From Enterococcus saccharolyticus subsp. saccharolyticus (GTDB lineage Bacteria; Bacillota; Bacilli; Lactobacillales; Enterococcaceae): a stretch of DNA of 64,000 nt. Below the pieces are notes generated by a model. The model saw only the letters and a list, made by a program, of their open reading frames with translations, had not been told where the DNA came from and made no database searches. Below are positions 1 through 10,500 of the stretch, piece after piece; the stretch's first letter is position 1, and every line of letters starts with the position of its first letter. The stretch is taken from assembly GCF_029023825.1 (NCBI RefSeq), contig NZ_CP118957.1, positions 2,528,501 to 2,592,500 of the forward strand, in the 5' to 3' direction. A program made the position numbers and the translations under genes.

Positions 1-607
1 GACAAGACTGACAACATCCTCCTCGATTGGCGTCACGCATGGCCATATGATTGGATAACGTACAACGTCCAGAGTATGAAATACACATCGCACCATGAAT
101 AAATGCCTCAATTTCAACATCTGTATTTTTGCGAATTTCGGCTACTTCGGCCATTGATACTTCACGTGCAAGAACCACACGCTCCAAGCCCTCTTCTTTC
201 CAAAATTCAAGCGTTTCGTAGTTCGTTGCAGAAGCTTGCGTCGATAAATGGATCGGCAATCCCGGTGCTTCTGTCGCGCAAATTTCAATTAATGCTGGAT
301 CAGAGACAATCACGGCTGAAATTCCTACATCACGCAATTCACGGAAAAATTCTCCTGCACCTGCTTGATTTTGTTCATGCGTGACCATATTGGCTGCAAC
401 ATACACTTTTGCATCATGTGCTTTCGCAAATGCTACACCTTCTGCCATCTGTTCATAAGTGAAATTCCCTGCACGGCTACGAAGTCCATAAGCATTCCCG
501 CCAATATATACCGCATCTGCGCCGTAACGAATGGCTGTTTTTAATTTTTCTAAAGTCCCAGCTGGAGCTAAGACTTCTGGGCGTTTTAACGCTTGTTTTA
601 CCGTCAT
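1..607 (-). CDS. U32 family protein, TrhP2/YrrO-like (3' end outside window)
   Basis: The 5' part of a gene that runs off the left edge; about 202 residues are visible. It begins MTVKQALKRPEVLAPAGT with an AGGAG site just upstream. The LAPAG start, the ADAVYIGG stretch, the HGAMC motif and the cysteine-rich RGGCCQSC stretch are the signature of the U32 peptidase family. In Bacillus the paired YrrN/YrrO (TrhP1/TrhP2) proteins are needed for prephenate-dependent hydroxylation of wobble uridine 34 in tRNA; this is known of the family and not shown here. The gene follows the shorter U32 paralogue after 12 bp, the same order as yrrN-yrrO, so the two probably form one operon and one complex. The C-terminal part is missing only because the window ends. 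Confidence 0.85.
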   Translation of the reverse strand, partial: MTVKQALKRPEVLAPAGTLEKLKTAIRYGADAVYIGGNAYGLRSRAGNFTYEQMAEGVAFAKAHDAKVYVAANMVTHEQNQAGAGEFFRELRDVGISAVIVSDPALIEICATEAPGLPIHLSTQASATNYETLEFWKEEGLERVVLAREVSMAEVAEIRKNTDVEIEAFIHGAMCISYSGRCTLSNHMAMRDANRGGCCQSC

Positions 608-619
608 ATTGTTTGCTCC

Positions 620-1540
620 TTATTTAATTTTACTTGGTTCAATATAATAAAAACCGGTATCTAATTCACGATTTTCTGGATGTAAAGTTTGTACTTTTTT
701 GTACAAGTCTTCTGCTAAAGCTTCCGTCCATTCATTCGCTAACACCGCTTGACGTGCTTGATGAAACAAACGCGCAATTTCAACAAAGTGCTGACCACTA
801 CTAAAGACCCCATCAAGCTTCCAAGTTTGGTAACCAATGTCGTTTAAATCATCCAATTCTTTGATTAAACAAACATCATTACTAGCAAAAATATGTGTGC
901 CATGACTATCTTCGTAAATCGAATAATGCGTATGGTCTTTTTTGGGTTCAGATAAAAATAAGCCTCGCGCTTTGCTTTTGTCTTCTGTCTGTTGCGTAAA
1001 ATTATAGTAATTTTGCAACAGCGGACGTTTTGATTGATGGATACACGTTGCGCCATAGACCAAAACTTCTACAGGAACTTCCACAGTTTCAACCAAATTT
1101 TTCATTTCATCAATAGGGACTTCACGCGCTAATACAGCACCACTTGCGCCACGTTTTGCCCAAAAATTAATTTGACGCGCACTGGTAACTAGCGTTTCCC
1201 CATCATAAACAAAGGATAATTGCCATTCAGGGTGTTTGTTAAGAACATAGATAACACCTACGTCCCCAACAGAAATTTTGTCGACATTCAGTTCGTTTAA
1301 AAAAGCTAAATATTCAGGAATCAACTTCATTTTTTCAGGATGCATCAGCCCATTAACAGCGACCATCGCTTGTTTGCCAGCTTGATGCGCAAGTTTGACT
1401 AATTCTTTTTGTTCTTCTCTTGAAAAAGAATGTGGCAAACGTAGCCCAAATAATTCTTCTCCAAAGAAAATCGTATCAACGATTGGCAATAATTCTTTTG
1501 CTTGTTCTATTGATTCAACAGTAGCGATTAATTCAATCAT
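620..1540 (-). CDS. U32 family protein, TrhP1/YrrN-like
   Basis: A 306-residue U32-family protein, the usual length of the short paralogue (YrrN/TrhP1). It begins MIELIATVESIEQAKELLP, has the FGLRLPHSF region near residue 30 and the YGATCIHQSKRPLL stretch near residue 165, which corresponds to the HGAMC motif of the longer partner. The cysteine cluster of the partner is absent, as is usual for this half of the pair. A GAGGATAAC-type ribosome binding site precedes the ATG. It is transcribed ahead of the longer U32 gene with 12 bp between them. By homology it takes part in tRNA U34 hydroxylation; the substrate cannot be read from the sequence. Confidence 0.85.
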   Translation of the reverse strand: MIELIATVESIEQAKELLPIVDTIFFGEELFGLRLPHSFSREEQKELVKLAHQAGKQAMVAVNGLMHPEKMKLIPEYLAFLNELNVDKISVGDVGVIYVLNKHPEWQLSFVYDGETLVTSARQINFWAKRGASGAVLAREVPIDEMKNLVETVEVPVEVLVYGATCIHQSKRPLLQNYYNFTQQTEDKSKARGLFLSEPKKDHTHYSIYEDSHGTHIFASNDVCLIKELDDLNDIGYQTWKLDGVFSSGQHFVEIARLFHQARQAVLANEWTEALAEDLYKKVQTLHPENRELDTGFYYIEPSKIK

Positions 1541-1664
1541 TTCGTTATCCTCCTTGCAACTAATTCATATTATCACAAGCAGAATAATTTTCCAACATAT
1601 ATTGTGTTGAAATTCACTAGATTTATGCACAAATCGTGAATAATGTAACTTGTTGCCATTCGAT

Positions 1665-1704
1665 AAAAAAAGTATTTCCAATCATTTGCTGATTAGAAAT
1701 ACTT
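1665..1704 (-). terminator. Intrinsic terminator of the HAD hydrolase gene
   Basis: A 14-bp stem at 1671-1684 and 1691-1704 with a short loop. One position is C:A on the plus strand and G:U in minus-strand RNA. A run of T follows on the minus strand, just after the stop codon of the HAD gene. Confidence 0.75.
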
Positions 1705-1708
1705 AGCA

Positions 1709-2413
1709 TTAGTTCAAAAATATTTTTTTAATGAGTGGTGTGGCGAGTTGCTTTTCTTCTAATAAATAATCTTGCCTAGGTGTCATCTCCGTTGCAGGAT
1801 GCTGCCTGCGATTCAACCAAATGGCTTGCCATCCCGCATCTTTCGCGCCAACAATATCATTGGCATACGAATCGCCGATATACGTTGTTTCTTCGGGAAC
1901 TAACGACATCACTTGCTCCACATGACGGAATAGTCGTACATCCGGTTTAGCAATTCCGACTTGAGAAGAAATAAAAATTTGATTTTCAGGAATCCACTTC
2001 ATTAAGCCCAATTGATGCACTTTTTTCCATTGATGTGCGGTTGGTCCATTGGTAATGACGCCTGTTGGAATATTCTCTTCCTGACAAAATTGTAGTGCCT
2101 CTTTCATATCAACAGTTAGTTCAATGTCACCTTGAAAACGTGCATAATCCGCTTGAAAAGCCAATGCTTGCTGGTGAGAGAGTTCAATATCAAATTGATC
2201 ACACGCCCGTTGAATGCGCAAAACCCGCATATCTTCCATCGCAATACCGCCACTTTCAGACAAATGAAAATACGCATCACTCACTTTTCGAAATTCCAAA
2301 TACAATTTTTCCATTTTCTCTGCTGGAAAGACCAATTGTTCTTGAATCGCTCGTTCAAATGGAACCAATTGATCATATAACGTATCATCCACATCAAAAA
2401 TTAATGCTCGCAT
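1709..2413 (-). CDS. HAD-superfamily hydrolase (YjjG/YfnB-like phosphatase)
   Basis: A 234-residue haloacid dehalogenase-type phosphatase. Motif I is DVDDTLYD at residues 6-13, motif II is the ITNGPT stretch, motif III the lysine in GIAKPD, and motif IV the aspartates in IGDSYANDIVGA. The long helical insert between motif I and II is the C1-type cap. The start at 2413 is chosen over a longer reading to 2503 because GAAAGGAG lies 6 bp upstream and the family begins right at motif I. Members of this branch dephosphorylate nucleotides such as dUMP or 5-fluoro-dUMP; the substrate here is not known. It stands alone between its own terminator and the helicase gene. Confidence 0.85.
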   Translation of the reverse strand: MRALIFDVDDTLYDQLVPFERAIQEQLVFPAEKMEKLYLEFRKVSDAYFHLSESGGIAMEDMRVLRIQRACDQFDIELSHQQALAFQADYARFQGDIELTVDMKEALQFCQEENIPTGVITNGPTAHQWKKVHQLGLMKWIPENQIFISSQVGIAKPDVRLFRHVEQVMSLVPEETTYIGDSYANDIVGAKDAGWQAIWLNRRQHPATEMTPRQDYLLEEKQLATPLIKKIFLN

Positions 2414-2546
2414 AAGACTACTCCTTTCGTTGTTAGCAATCGGATCGTTGATTGCATTTTTTGGACTTTCTCTTGAATAATCACTTCTACAACTAACACT
2501 CAATTAATTGATGTATTTGATTGAGTATTTTTGTAGGGATATATCA

Positions 2547-5411
2547 TTATTTATCTTCTTTTAAATAATGATACAATTTATTCTCTATCGTGGTTTTAAA
2601 TTTTAATTTCAACTGAACAACGCTTAATTTTTTTCCATCATTAACTACTTTTTCTTCTTGTTTAATTGTATTAGATACAGGCTCTACTTGTCCTAAATAA
2701 TAAAAATCTCTTCCTTCATCATCTGATTTTTGGACAAACATATAAAATTCCCAATCTTGATGACTTTGAAAAATTTTTACTTCTGGAGAATTAATTGTTC
2801 TAGGAGCTTTGGTAAAATATTTCATATTATCCTGATCCAATAATTCATCTTCATAAGCTAATAAAGCACCTTGGAAATTATCTCCCTTTTCTAAAGTCAC
2901 AAAAATGACAAATTTTTTGTACTCTTCTTTATACGTGTAACCGCCAATATTTTGTTCAACCATCATTTCTTCCCAATTTAATAAACGCAAGACATCCCGT
3001 CGACGATATTTTTTATATAGAGTTAATGGATTTTGTGTATCATATTCTTGAGAACGAATTTCAGAAACTTTAATTAAATCTTCCAAAAGTTTCATAAAAT
3101 AGCGATTTTTTTTCCCTTGTTTTAGTGTTTCGGACAAACAAATATTCTCCTGATTAACTGCAATTAATTCAGCGCCTTTATAATTTGTTCTAAAAGTTCC
3201 TGTATAAAATTCTAAAGATAACACCTTTAAAACAGATTTAATTGTCAGAAAATCATTTGATAAGTGATTTTTAAAAAATAATAATTGTAATTCATCATAA
3301 GTCAAACTTTCTTTTATTAATAATTCTTGTAATAAAACTATCTCTTGTTTTCTCATACCAGGTAAAATTTCTGTGGTAATAAAAGATAGAATTTTGCTTT
3401 CCTTTGATGTAATAATCTCTTCATTTTCCTTTAACTTGACTAAAAATTCATAATAATTCTTATATTTAGTAGCGATAATTCCCACATCAATCACACCGGA
3501 TTGTTGAAAATCAAGTAAAGATGGTACCTTATTTATGCGATGTTTTAATTGATAGTAAGCTGCTTTTAATTCTTTCATTGAGTCTAAAGATGCTGCATTA
3601 ATCGATTCAAAAATACGTTCTTTTGCAATCTTTTCAAAATTGACTACTGAAACTCCCGTAATATAATTTGTTTCAAACGTATCCTGTCTTAGATTATTTT
3701 TATTTCGTGTATTATCTCCTGAAAGCGCCATTGGAATCATATAGTTATTTTTATAATTGCCTATAAAATCAATCACAGTCACATATTCTTTTGAGCTATC
3801 TTTACGTAGACCTCTCCCTAATTGTTGAATAAATATAATACTTGATTGCGTATTCCGAAGCATTACTACTTGATTGACTTTAGGTATATCAATACCTTCA
3901 TTGAAAATATCCACTGTAAAAATATATTGTAATTTTCCTTCTTCTAACAGGATAACTTGTTTTTCACGTTCTTCAATACTATGATCTCCTGTCAAATATG
4001 TTGAAGGAAATCCTCTTTCATTAAAACTTTGCGATAGTTTTTTTGCCTCTTCTTTTTGACTACAAAATACAAGCCCTTTAGGATTATTCTCATAACATCC
4101 ATAATAGTGAATTTTTTCAATCAGAAAATTCACTCGCTCATGTGTAACTAAATCTTGTAAATCACTTGTTTCTGAAATTATCTCACCATTTCGTTCATAA
4201 TCTGTTACTCCAAAATAATGAAATGGGCATAGCAACTCTTCTTCTAATGCTTCTTGCAAACGAATTTCATAAGCAACATTATAATCAAATAATTCGAAAA
4301 TATTTAGACGCTCATCTTTTCCAGTACGCTCAGGAGTCGCAGTCATACCTAACAAAAATTCAGGTTCAAAATAATCTAGCACTTTTAAATAAGATTGAGC
4401 CCCCGCCTTATGAACTTCGTCTATTAGAATATAATCGAAACTATTTTTTAAGAATCCATGAAGATATTTTTCTTTAGAAATAGTTTGAATAGTGGCAAAT
4501 AAATAGGTCGCATGGACGTCTTTTCTATTCCCAGATAAAATACCAAAATCTGTATCTTCTCCACCAATAATTTTCTTAAAATCTGCCATCGCTTTGTTTA
4601 ATATTTGCTCACGATGAACAATAAAAAGCATTTTTTTAGGTTTAAATTGCAAAACGTCAAATGCCGCAAGAAAGGTTTTTCCTGTTCCAGTAGCAGAAAT
4701 AATTAATCCTTTTTTTTCACCATTTGATCTTAATATTTTTAGATTATTTAAAGCAGCTGTTTGCATTTTATTAGGTACAATATACGGAAGTGAATTATCC
4801 TCCACTACACTTTTTTCCAATGTTTTTCTCAAAATTGGTTGATAATTTTGACGATATTCGTTAATCCAGGCTTTCGTCAATGGCCTTGCTTCATTCCATG
4901 TCGTAGTTAAATCATTTTTTAGCTGATAAATAACATCTCCATGATCATAAGAAGTGAGGCGAATATTCCATTCATAGTTAATTTTTAATGCATTCATTGT
5001 TAGATTAGAACTACCAATAATAAAGGATTGATAACCTTTCTGTGTAAATAAATATCCTTTAGCATGGAATCCTTTTTTATCTGAAATCTTCACTTCAACA
5101 TTGGGCAAATTTAATAAGTCTTCGAAAACTTCTGGTTTATTAAATGCCAAGAAAGTAGATGTTAAAATTTTTCCTTTGATTCCACGTTGATTTAAATCAG
5201 ATAATTGCGTTTTCAGCGCACTCAAACCGCTTTGAGTTATAAATGCGATCGAGAAAAAGAAATCATCACATAGTTCCAGTTCGGCTTGTAATGTATTTAA
5301 AAAAAACTCTTTTCTATCTGGATTATTAATGATGATTTTGGGATCATATACAGAATTGGCAATATTTTTATCAATAAATCCTTTATATAAAGATCTTTCT
5401 AGTACATCCAT
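2547..5411 (-). CDS. PLD-nuclease/SF2 helicase/DUF3427 protein, probable defence or DNA-repair enzyme
   Basis: A 954-residue protein with three parts. Residues about 30-190 form a phospholipase-D-like nuclease domain, with FHAKGYLF and IIGSSNLT giving the H-x-K and downstream Ser/Asn of the NgoFVII-like branch. Residues about 215-590 form a superfamily II helicase: ATGTGKT (Walker A), IDEVHKAG (motif II, DEVH), GMTATPERTG (motif III) and QQLGRGLRKD (motif VI). The C-terminal 200 or so residues match the DUF3427 type. It is 13 bp downstream of the NUDIX gene in the same direction, so the pair is an operon. The arrangement PLD + helicase + DUF3427 beside a NUDIX enzyme recurs in bacterial genomes from memory; a role in phage defence is inference, supported by the Wadjet operon next door. 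It is preceded by a G-rich ribosome binding site, GGGGGGCG. Confidence 0.85.
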   Translation of the reverse strand: MDVLERSLYKGFIDKNIANSVYDPKIIINNPDRKEFFLNTLQAELELCDDFFFSIAFITQSGLSALKTQLSDLNQRGIKGKILTSTFLAFNKPEVFEDLLNLPNVEVKISDKKGFHAKGYLFTQKGYQSFIIGSSNLTMNALKINYEWNIRLTSYDHGDVIYQLKNDLTTTWNEARPLTKAWINEYRQNYQPILRKTLEKSVVEDNSLPYIVPNKMQTAALNNLKILRSNGEKKGLIISATGTGKTFLAAFDVLQFKPKKMLFIVHREQILNKAMADFKKIIGGEDTDFGILSGNRKDVHATYLFATIQTISKEKYLHGFLKNSFDYILIDEVHKAGAQSYLKVLDYFEPEFLLGMTATPERTGKDERLNIFELFDYNVAYEIRLQEALEEELLCPFHYFGVTDYERNGEIISETSDLQDLVTHERVNFLIEKIHYYGCYENNPKGLVFCSQKEEAKKLSQSFNERGFPSTYLTGDHSIEEREKQVILLEEGKLQYIFTVDIFNEGIDIPKVNQVVMLRNTQSSIIFIQQLGRGLRKDSSKEYVTVIDFIGNYKNNYMIPMALSGDNTRNKNNLRQDTFETNYITGVSVVNFEKIAKERIFESINAASLDSMKELKAAYYQLKHRINKVPSLLDFQQSGVIDVGIIATKYKNYYEFLVKLKENEEIITSKESKILSFITTEILPGMRKQEIVLLQELLIKESLTYDELQLLFFKNHLSNDFLTIKSVLKVLSLEFYTGTFRTNYKGAELIAVNQENICLSETLKQGKKNRYFMKLLEDLIKVSEIRSQEYDTQNPLTLYKKYRRRDVLRLLNWEEMMVEQNIGGYTYKEEYKKFVIFVTLEKGDNFQGALLAYEDELLDQDNMKYFTKAPRTINSPEVKIFQSHQDWEFYMFVQKSDDEGRDFYYLGQVEPVSNTIKQEEKVVNDGKKLSVVQLKLKFKTTIENKLYHYLKEDK

Positions 5412-5424
5412 ATTTCGCCCCCCG

Positions 5425-5823
5425 TTACATTATTTGTTGAATTTTTTTTACAGCAGGAATATCCGCAGGCGCCCAATCTAAAGACGTCAACTTAGAAGGT
5501 TCTAACCATTTTATTGCAATATGTTCTGTCAATATTGGTGAGCCTTGCTTTAATTGACAAATAAACGTGGTTAATTGAACTGTTCCAAAGTCATAGTTGT
5601 GAGTTGTTGTTTCAAAGATTTCTTCTGCTACTTCAACCTGAATTAACAGTTCTTCTGACAGTTCTCTTTTTAACGCTTGTCTAGGAGTCTCTCCCGTTTC
5701 TATTTTTCCACCAGGAAATTCCCATAAATATGCTAAAGATTTTTCTTCACCACGTTGAGCACATAAAATTTTTCCCTCATTTATTAAAATAGCACCAACT
5801 ACATTAATTTGTTTTTTTATCAT
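5425..5823 (-). CDS. NUDIX (deoxy)nucleoside triphosphate pyrophosphohydrolase, MutT-like
   Basis: A MutT-sized NUDIX hydrolase of about 132 residues. The NUDIX box is complete: GGKIETGETPRQALKREL followed by SEELLI, giving the G-x5-E-x7-R-E-x2-E-E pattern that binds Mg2+. Such enzymes hydrolyse NTPs, dNTPs or oxidised nucleotides to the monophosphate. The start at 5823 (MIKKQ) has AAGGA about 11 bp upstream; an in-frame ATG at 5835 (MRYAM) has its purine stretch directly against the codon and is less likely. It is the first gene of a two-gene unit with the PLD-helicase protein, which suggests a joint role rather than general nucleotide-pool cleaning. Confidence 0.85.
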   Translation of the reverse strand: MIKKQINVVGAILINEGKILCAQRGEEKSLAYLWEFPGGKIETGETPRQALKRELSEELLIQVEVAEEIFETTTHNYDFGTVQLTTFICQLKQGSPILTEHIAIKWLEPSKLTSLDWAPADIPAVKKIQQIM

Positions 5824-5890
5824 TGCATAACGCATCCTTCAAAAGTATTTACAATTTCGTATTATTTCCATTCTACTAAACTTTCCTCAG

Positions 5891-6295
5891 TTACTCCACC
5901 AACCGAAACACTTTCTCTTTTTCGCCACGTAAATAGTACACAATATTCTCGGCAGAAATACGTTGCAGTTCTCGAATAGAGTTTGTTGTATAAAATGCTG
6001 CATGTGGGGTTACTAAGACATTGGTTCGTCCAACTAGGGGATGATTGACTAAATCTGGTGTTTCATCGGCTAAAACATCTAATGCAGCCCCTTTTAAGCT
6101 ACCACTATCTAACGCCTCCACCAAATCTTCTTCAACGATACAAGCGCCACGCCCCATATTTAGAAAATAAGGTGTTTGTTGCATTTTTTGAAAATGTTTT
6201 TTAGCAAAAAAAGCAATATTGGTTGCATTTAGGTTCATATGATTGGTAATAATATCGGCTTTTGCAAAAATAACAAATCGGTAAAAACCCACCAA
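5891..6295 (-). pseudogene. 2-hydroxyacid dehydrogenase, C-terminal fragment
   Basis: Only the end of a D-isomer-specific 2-hydroxyacid dehydrogenase remains. Homology starts near ADIITNHM and runs through NMGRGACIVEEDLVEAL, AALDVLADE and VTPHAAFYT, the second half of the NAD-binding domain with the catalytic Glu and His region. A complete enzyme is about 320-330 residues; here about 130 are left, with no substrate-binding N-terminus and no Rossmann glycine motif. The open frame could be read from an ATG at 6295, but those first residues do not resemble the family. The break falls within about 60 bp of the end of jetD, so the Wadjet island probably inserted into or replaced part of this gene. 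The missing 5' half was not found at the other island edge. Confidence 0.8.
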
Positions 6296-6327
6296 AACTA
6301 CATTGCGATAGTTTCAGTGGATGATTC

Positions 6328-7563
6328 CTATGATACAAAAACTTCTGTGATTTCTTCTATTAGCAATTCAATAAACCCTTCTTGCATTGCAATTGTTTGT
6401 GTTTGTTGCATGTATTGGGCAATTTCCTTTAGTTGTACATCTTCAATAGCACGTAATTTTTTATAGCGTCTTTCGTTCAACTTTACCTCGGTACACGCCT
6501 CGGTAAAATTTACAAGTGACATGCCTATTGTCTGAGCATGATCAGGAAATAACTTTAACAACTTTTGCGCCATGATTAGGCCTTCTGGATCCATATCTCC
6601 CACATAATATAACTGTGTCTTACTTGCTACTAATTTTCGTAACATACACCAAACAGCATAGGTAAATTGTCCACTAGAACAAATAATAGGAACATCGGGA
6701 AATCTATCTATCAAAATAGAGTACACACCTGAATTTTCAACAACTAAAACTTTATTACCCACAAACGGTTGAATAGTAGTTGTCTGTAAAATTTCTTTCA
6801 ACGGAATATTCCAAGAGCACTGTGTCAAACAAGCTTGATACCACATTTCGTTCCTATCTTCCTTGTATCCCAATAAACCACTTGCTGCAACATAATTTTT
6901 GATGTCGTCTCTTAATAAATAAAACTCTCCTAACAACTGATGCTTGTGTTCTGTTTCTGCTATCTCAGTAGAGTCATCCGCAGTTGAATAAGTAGTTAAT
7001 ACTTGCAAGAATAAATTACCCGTCTCTGTTCCTTCATCAAAAGCGTGAGGATTTCCTGTTTGCTGAAAAGCAAACACAGGCATTCGTGTGTATTTTTTGG
7101 GAAGATTTTTCAACGCATCCGCGACTATTTTAAAACTGTCCCATGACATTTCCTCTTTTTTAAACCAACTCTGAAGTTGTTTATCGGTAAGCTGTCTACA
7201 AAAAAGCGGATCAATAGTCTCTAATTTATTTAAAAATTGCATGTACCTATCTTCGTTTTGTTTGTTTACATCTGCCTTTAAAATAAGTTCTTCTTTGATT
7301 AAAAAAGTAATAAAATCTACAATCGTCCATGATAAGATACTTTCAGTCAGAGCTTGCTCGAACTCTGGAATCGATAATTGTTTTTTTTTACGCCATTCAA
7401 GAGGTGTATAACCCAAAAATTGTGCCAGCGGTAGCGTATCAACTTTGCCCAATGACTTTATTTGAATGGATTTACCGAAATCGCCATTTAAATAATATCT
7501 TCGATGACACTCTTTAGCTAATAAGAAAAAAATGGGCTTATTGAAAAAGTCTCCGTTATTCAT
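6328..7563 (-). CDS. jetD: Wadjet type II nuclease subunit JetD (TIGR02679/DUF2399 type)
   Basis: A 411-residue protein and the last gene of the jetABCD operon. The C-terminal third is a Toprim-like fold: VVENSGVYS holds the conserved glutamate and YVGDMDPEGL the D-x-D motif that binds metal, as in topoisomerase VI subunit A and OLD nucleases. The N-terminal two thirds match the DUF2399-type region. In characterised Wadjet systems JetD cleaves circular plasmid DNA after loop extrusion by the SMC-like JetABC complex. The ATG overlaps the last codons of jetC by 8 bp, implying coupled translation. Catalytic residues look intact. Confidence 0.88.
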   Translation of the reverse strand: MNNGDFFNKPIFFLLAKECHRRYYLNGDFGKSIQIKSLGKVDTLPLAQFLGYTPLEWRKKKQLSIPEFEQALTESILSWTIVDFITFLIKEELILKADVNKQNEDRYMQFLNKLETIDPLFCRQLTDKQLQSWFKKEEMSWDSFKIVADALKNLPKKYTRMPVFAFQQTGNPHAFDEGTETGNLFLQVLTTYSTADDSTEIAETEHKHQLLGEFYLLRDDIKNYVAASGLLGYKEDRNEMWYQACLTQCSWNIPLKEILQTTTIQPFVGNKVLVVENSGVYSILIDRFPDVPIICSSGQFTYAVWCMLRKLVASKTQLYYVGDMDPEGLIMAQKLLKLFPDHAQTIGMSLVNFTEACTEVKLNERRYKKLRAIEDVQLKEIAQYMQQTQTIAMQEGFIELLIEEITEVFVS

Positions 7564-10500
7564 CCATTATCAACTCCTCTAATAAAAGATGCTTCTGATT
7601 GCCATCCCAATAATAACGAATTGCCGTTACTAAATTGATATTTTGTGGACGTAACAATTCATAAATCATCAGTTGAGAAACAGTCGGATAGTCTCCAAAT
7701 AGCGCTTGCGAATTCATCACATAATTGAATCCTAATTGTTCACATGCTTTGAATAATTCCGCAATATTACGATCATCAATACCAGCAAATGCTTCATCCA
7801 AAGTAATCATTTTTGGACAAAACTCTTTGGCATCTGAATAGCGTGAATGAACTGCCGCAAAAAGTGGTAAATACATCGAAATAGCTTTTTCTCCCCCACT
7901 AAATTGATTGAATTTCTTGTCTGAAAGAGTTTGTGATTGATAGCCTTCATTTGCCCGTTTATATGTCAACTCAAACTCAAACCAATCTCTATAATCCAAG
8001 ACTTGTGTAATCGCTTGGAATAACGTACTACGATTTTCCTCATTTTGTTGCGCGATGTCTTGTGCAAGTTGTACTTTTTCTTGGAAATGGCGTGAAATTG
8101 CCAGACGATCCGTTTCAGATAAAAGTGTTACTGGTTTTTGTAATAGCGACACTAGTTTTTTAGTTCCTAAGTCTTTTTCTGACGTACTTGCAAGACCTTT
8201 CCAATGAATAGATAATGATAATCCTGAAGAATTTTTTTGTTCTTGCAACAAACGATTCATTTTTTCAATCCATTCCATGGACTGATTGATCCGAACACGC
8301 AAAATATTGCCAACGGATTCCAAAATCACTCGTTTAAATAATTTTTCATCGTCTTTTTGTAATAAGTCTTGCAAGGTTAACTTTTGTGCCTTTAATTGTT
8401 CTAATAAATCAAAAACAGTCTGTGTTTGTCCTTCAGATAAAAAGGCAGGTTTCTGGTATTGGTTATAATATAAAAATTCTCCCAATTGTTGGTTTTCTGA
8501 TGGGATATCTACACAAGTGACTGTGTTCAAGCTCGGTTGATAATCTGGTAATTGCTCACGAATAAAACTGAATTGTTTAATCACATTATCACTTCTTGAT
8601 TTCAAACGTTTCACATCGACTGTTCGACGTTTTTCTCTCGCTAAAGTAACCAATTGATTTTGATAGTTGCTATCATTTGTCATTTGATAGACTTCTTTTT
8701 CAAATAGTTGTTGCCAAAGACGTTCTTGGTACGTAATCAGTGCCAATTCTTCTTGATTCGCCGTTAGCTTTACTTGATTTTCAGCTACTTTTTGACTCAA
8801 AAGAATGATGTTATCTTCTGTACGATTACGCAGTTCATCACGACTATGCTTTTCTTGACGCGCAGTATGAAGCTGTTGTTGTAAAGCTTCAACATTAGCA
8901 ATTTCTTGTTGTTTTAAATTTTCTTTAACAAAACGTTCATGTCGGTGGTAGGCAGCATTTAGCTCATCAATCATTTGAATTAATTCTTCTACTTCTCTTT
9001 GATATAAACGGACTGTTTTTTGCAAAGAATCCATATGTTGATAATTGCTACTTAACAATTGGTATTGTGTATAGGCATCTTTAATATTTGCACTATAATT
9101 TTCTGCATAAGTGACCATCTCCTGGTACACAGTTGATTTTAAAGCGAGTCCATCTCCTGCAGCTAAGTCATGGAGCACAATGGTTTCTTGCCTCATTTGC
9201 TGGATATAACGATTGACTTCTTGCTGTTTACGCTCAAATACGCCTTGTTCTGACTGCCATTCATTTAATACTTTGTTTTTTTGATCAATTGCTTCATAAA
9301 CTTCGGTGCCTTTTGGACGTTGTTGATATGATTGTTGAATTGCCTGACGTATTGTTTTATTCTCTTCCACACGCATTGCTAATTGATGACTCTCTTCGCT
9401 CCATACAGCTAATTCTTGTTGTAAGTTCGCAATCATCGTTTGTCGGTAACGAGCTTGACTCGTCGCACCAATATAAGAAGCCTGATAGTCGATTGGCATT
9501 TGCCCTTTGATATTCGCTAAATAATAATGACCCTCTTGGAAAATACTCGGCAATTCACTATCCACTTCGTCAACCACAACACTTTGCAAAATATCGGCTA
9601 CCAATGGTTGTAAAATAGGGTCAATTTCTTGATTAACTGTTAAAAAATCAGAAAGTGTCGTCGTAAAAAATTTTGGTTTAGGCAAAATTTGGCTATCATC
9701 TGCCAATAACAAGCCTTCTGTGGAAATTAAACTGTCCAATAATCCTGAAGCAAACAACGCCCCTTCTAAGCCATCTTTCGTATTTTGAGAAACAGATGGT
9801 AGAAAATCGACACTTTGATAAAATGGTACATAGTTTTTTCCTGTCAATTGGTCACGATTTTTTTGTCGGTCTTTAGATTGGGGAACGACAGGCATCTTTT
9901 GTGCTTCCCATTCTCTGATTTCTTGTTGAAGTCTTTGTTTTTTTTGTTCGACTTCTTGACAATGGCTTTCTAATGCCACCAGTTGTGTTTGATTATCAGT
10001 TAAAGCTTGTTGATAGCTCTCTGTCACTAACGCTAACACTTGTTCTTCACGTATTTCTTCTTCCAATAACAGATTCATTTGATAACTAATTGTAGCAGAC
10101 TGCTTCTCAGATAACGGAAAAGCTGCGTGTTGTCTCCAGCTCTCCAAAGCTTGTTTCCAATGTTCAATTTCATCTTGTCTTGTTTGTTGCCAATGGCGCA
10201 TATCACGTTGTAATTCATCCAATTTTTGTTGGATTTCACCTAATGCTCGCTCTTCTGTTCGTAATTGTCTTTCTAAATATTCAAATTTTTGAATACGTTG
10301 AGACAATTCTTGAAAATGTTTTTTTCGTTTGGTAATTTCTGATTGCCAGTACACATACTCTTTTTCGGAAAGAGTCGCTTGAAATTTTTTGGTATAGTCG
10401 CTATCCAATAATTCTAAATGAAGTAATGTCGCATATCCTTCACACTCGTTATCCTCTAGATATTCTTCCATCTCTTTCACATATTTTTCTCGTTGTTGCT

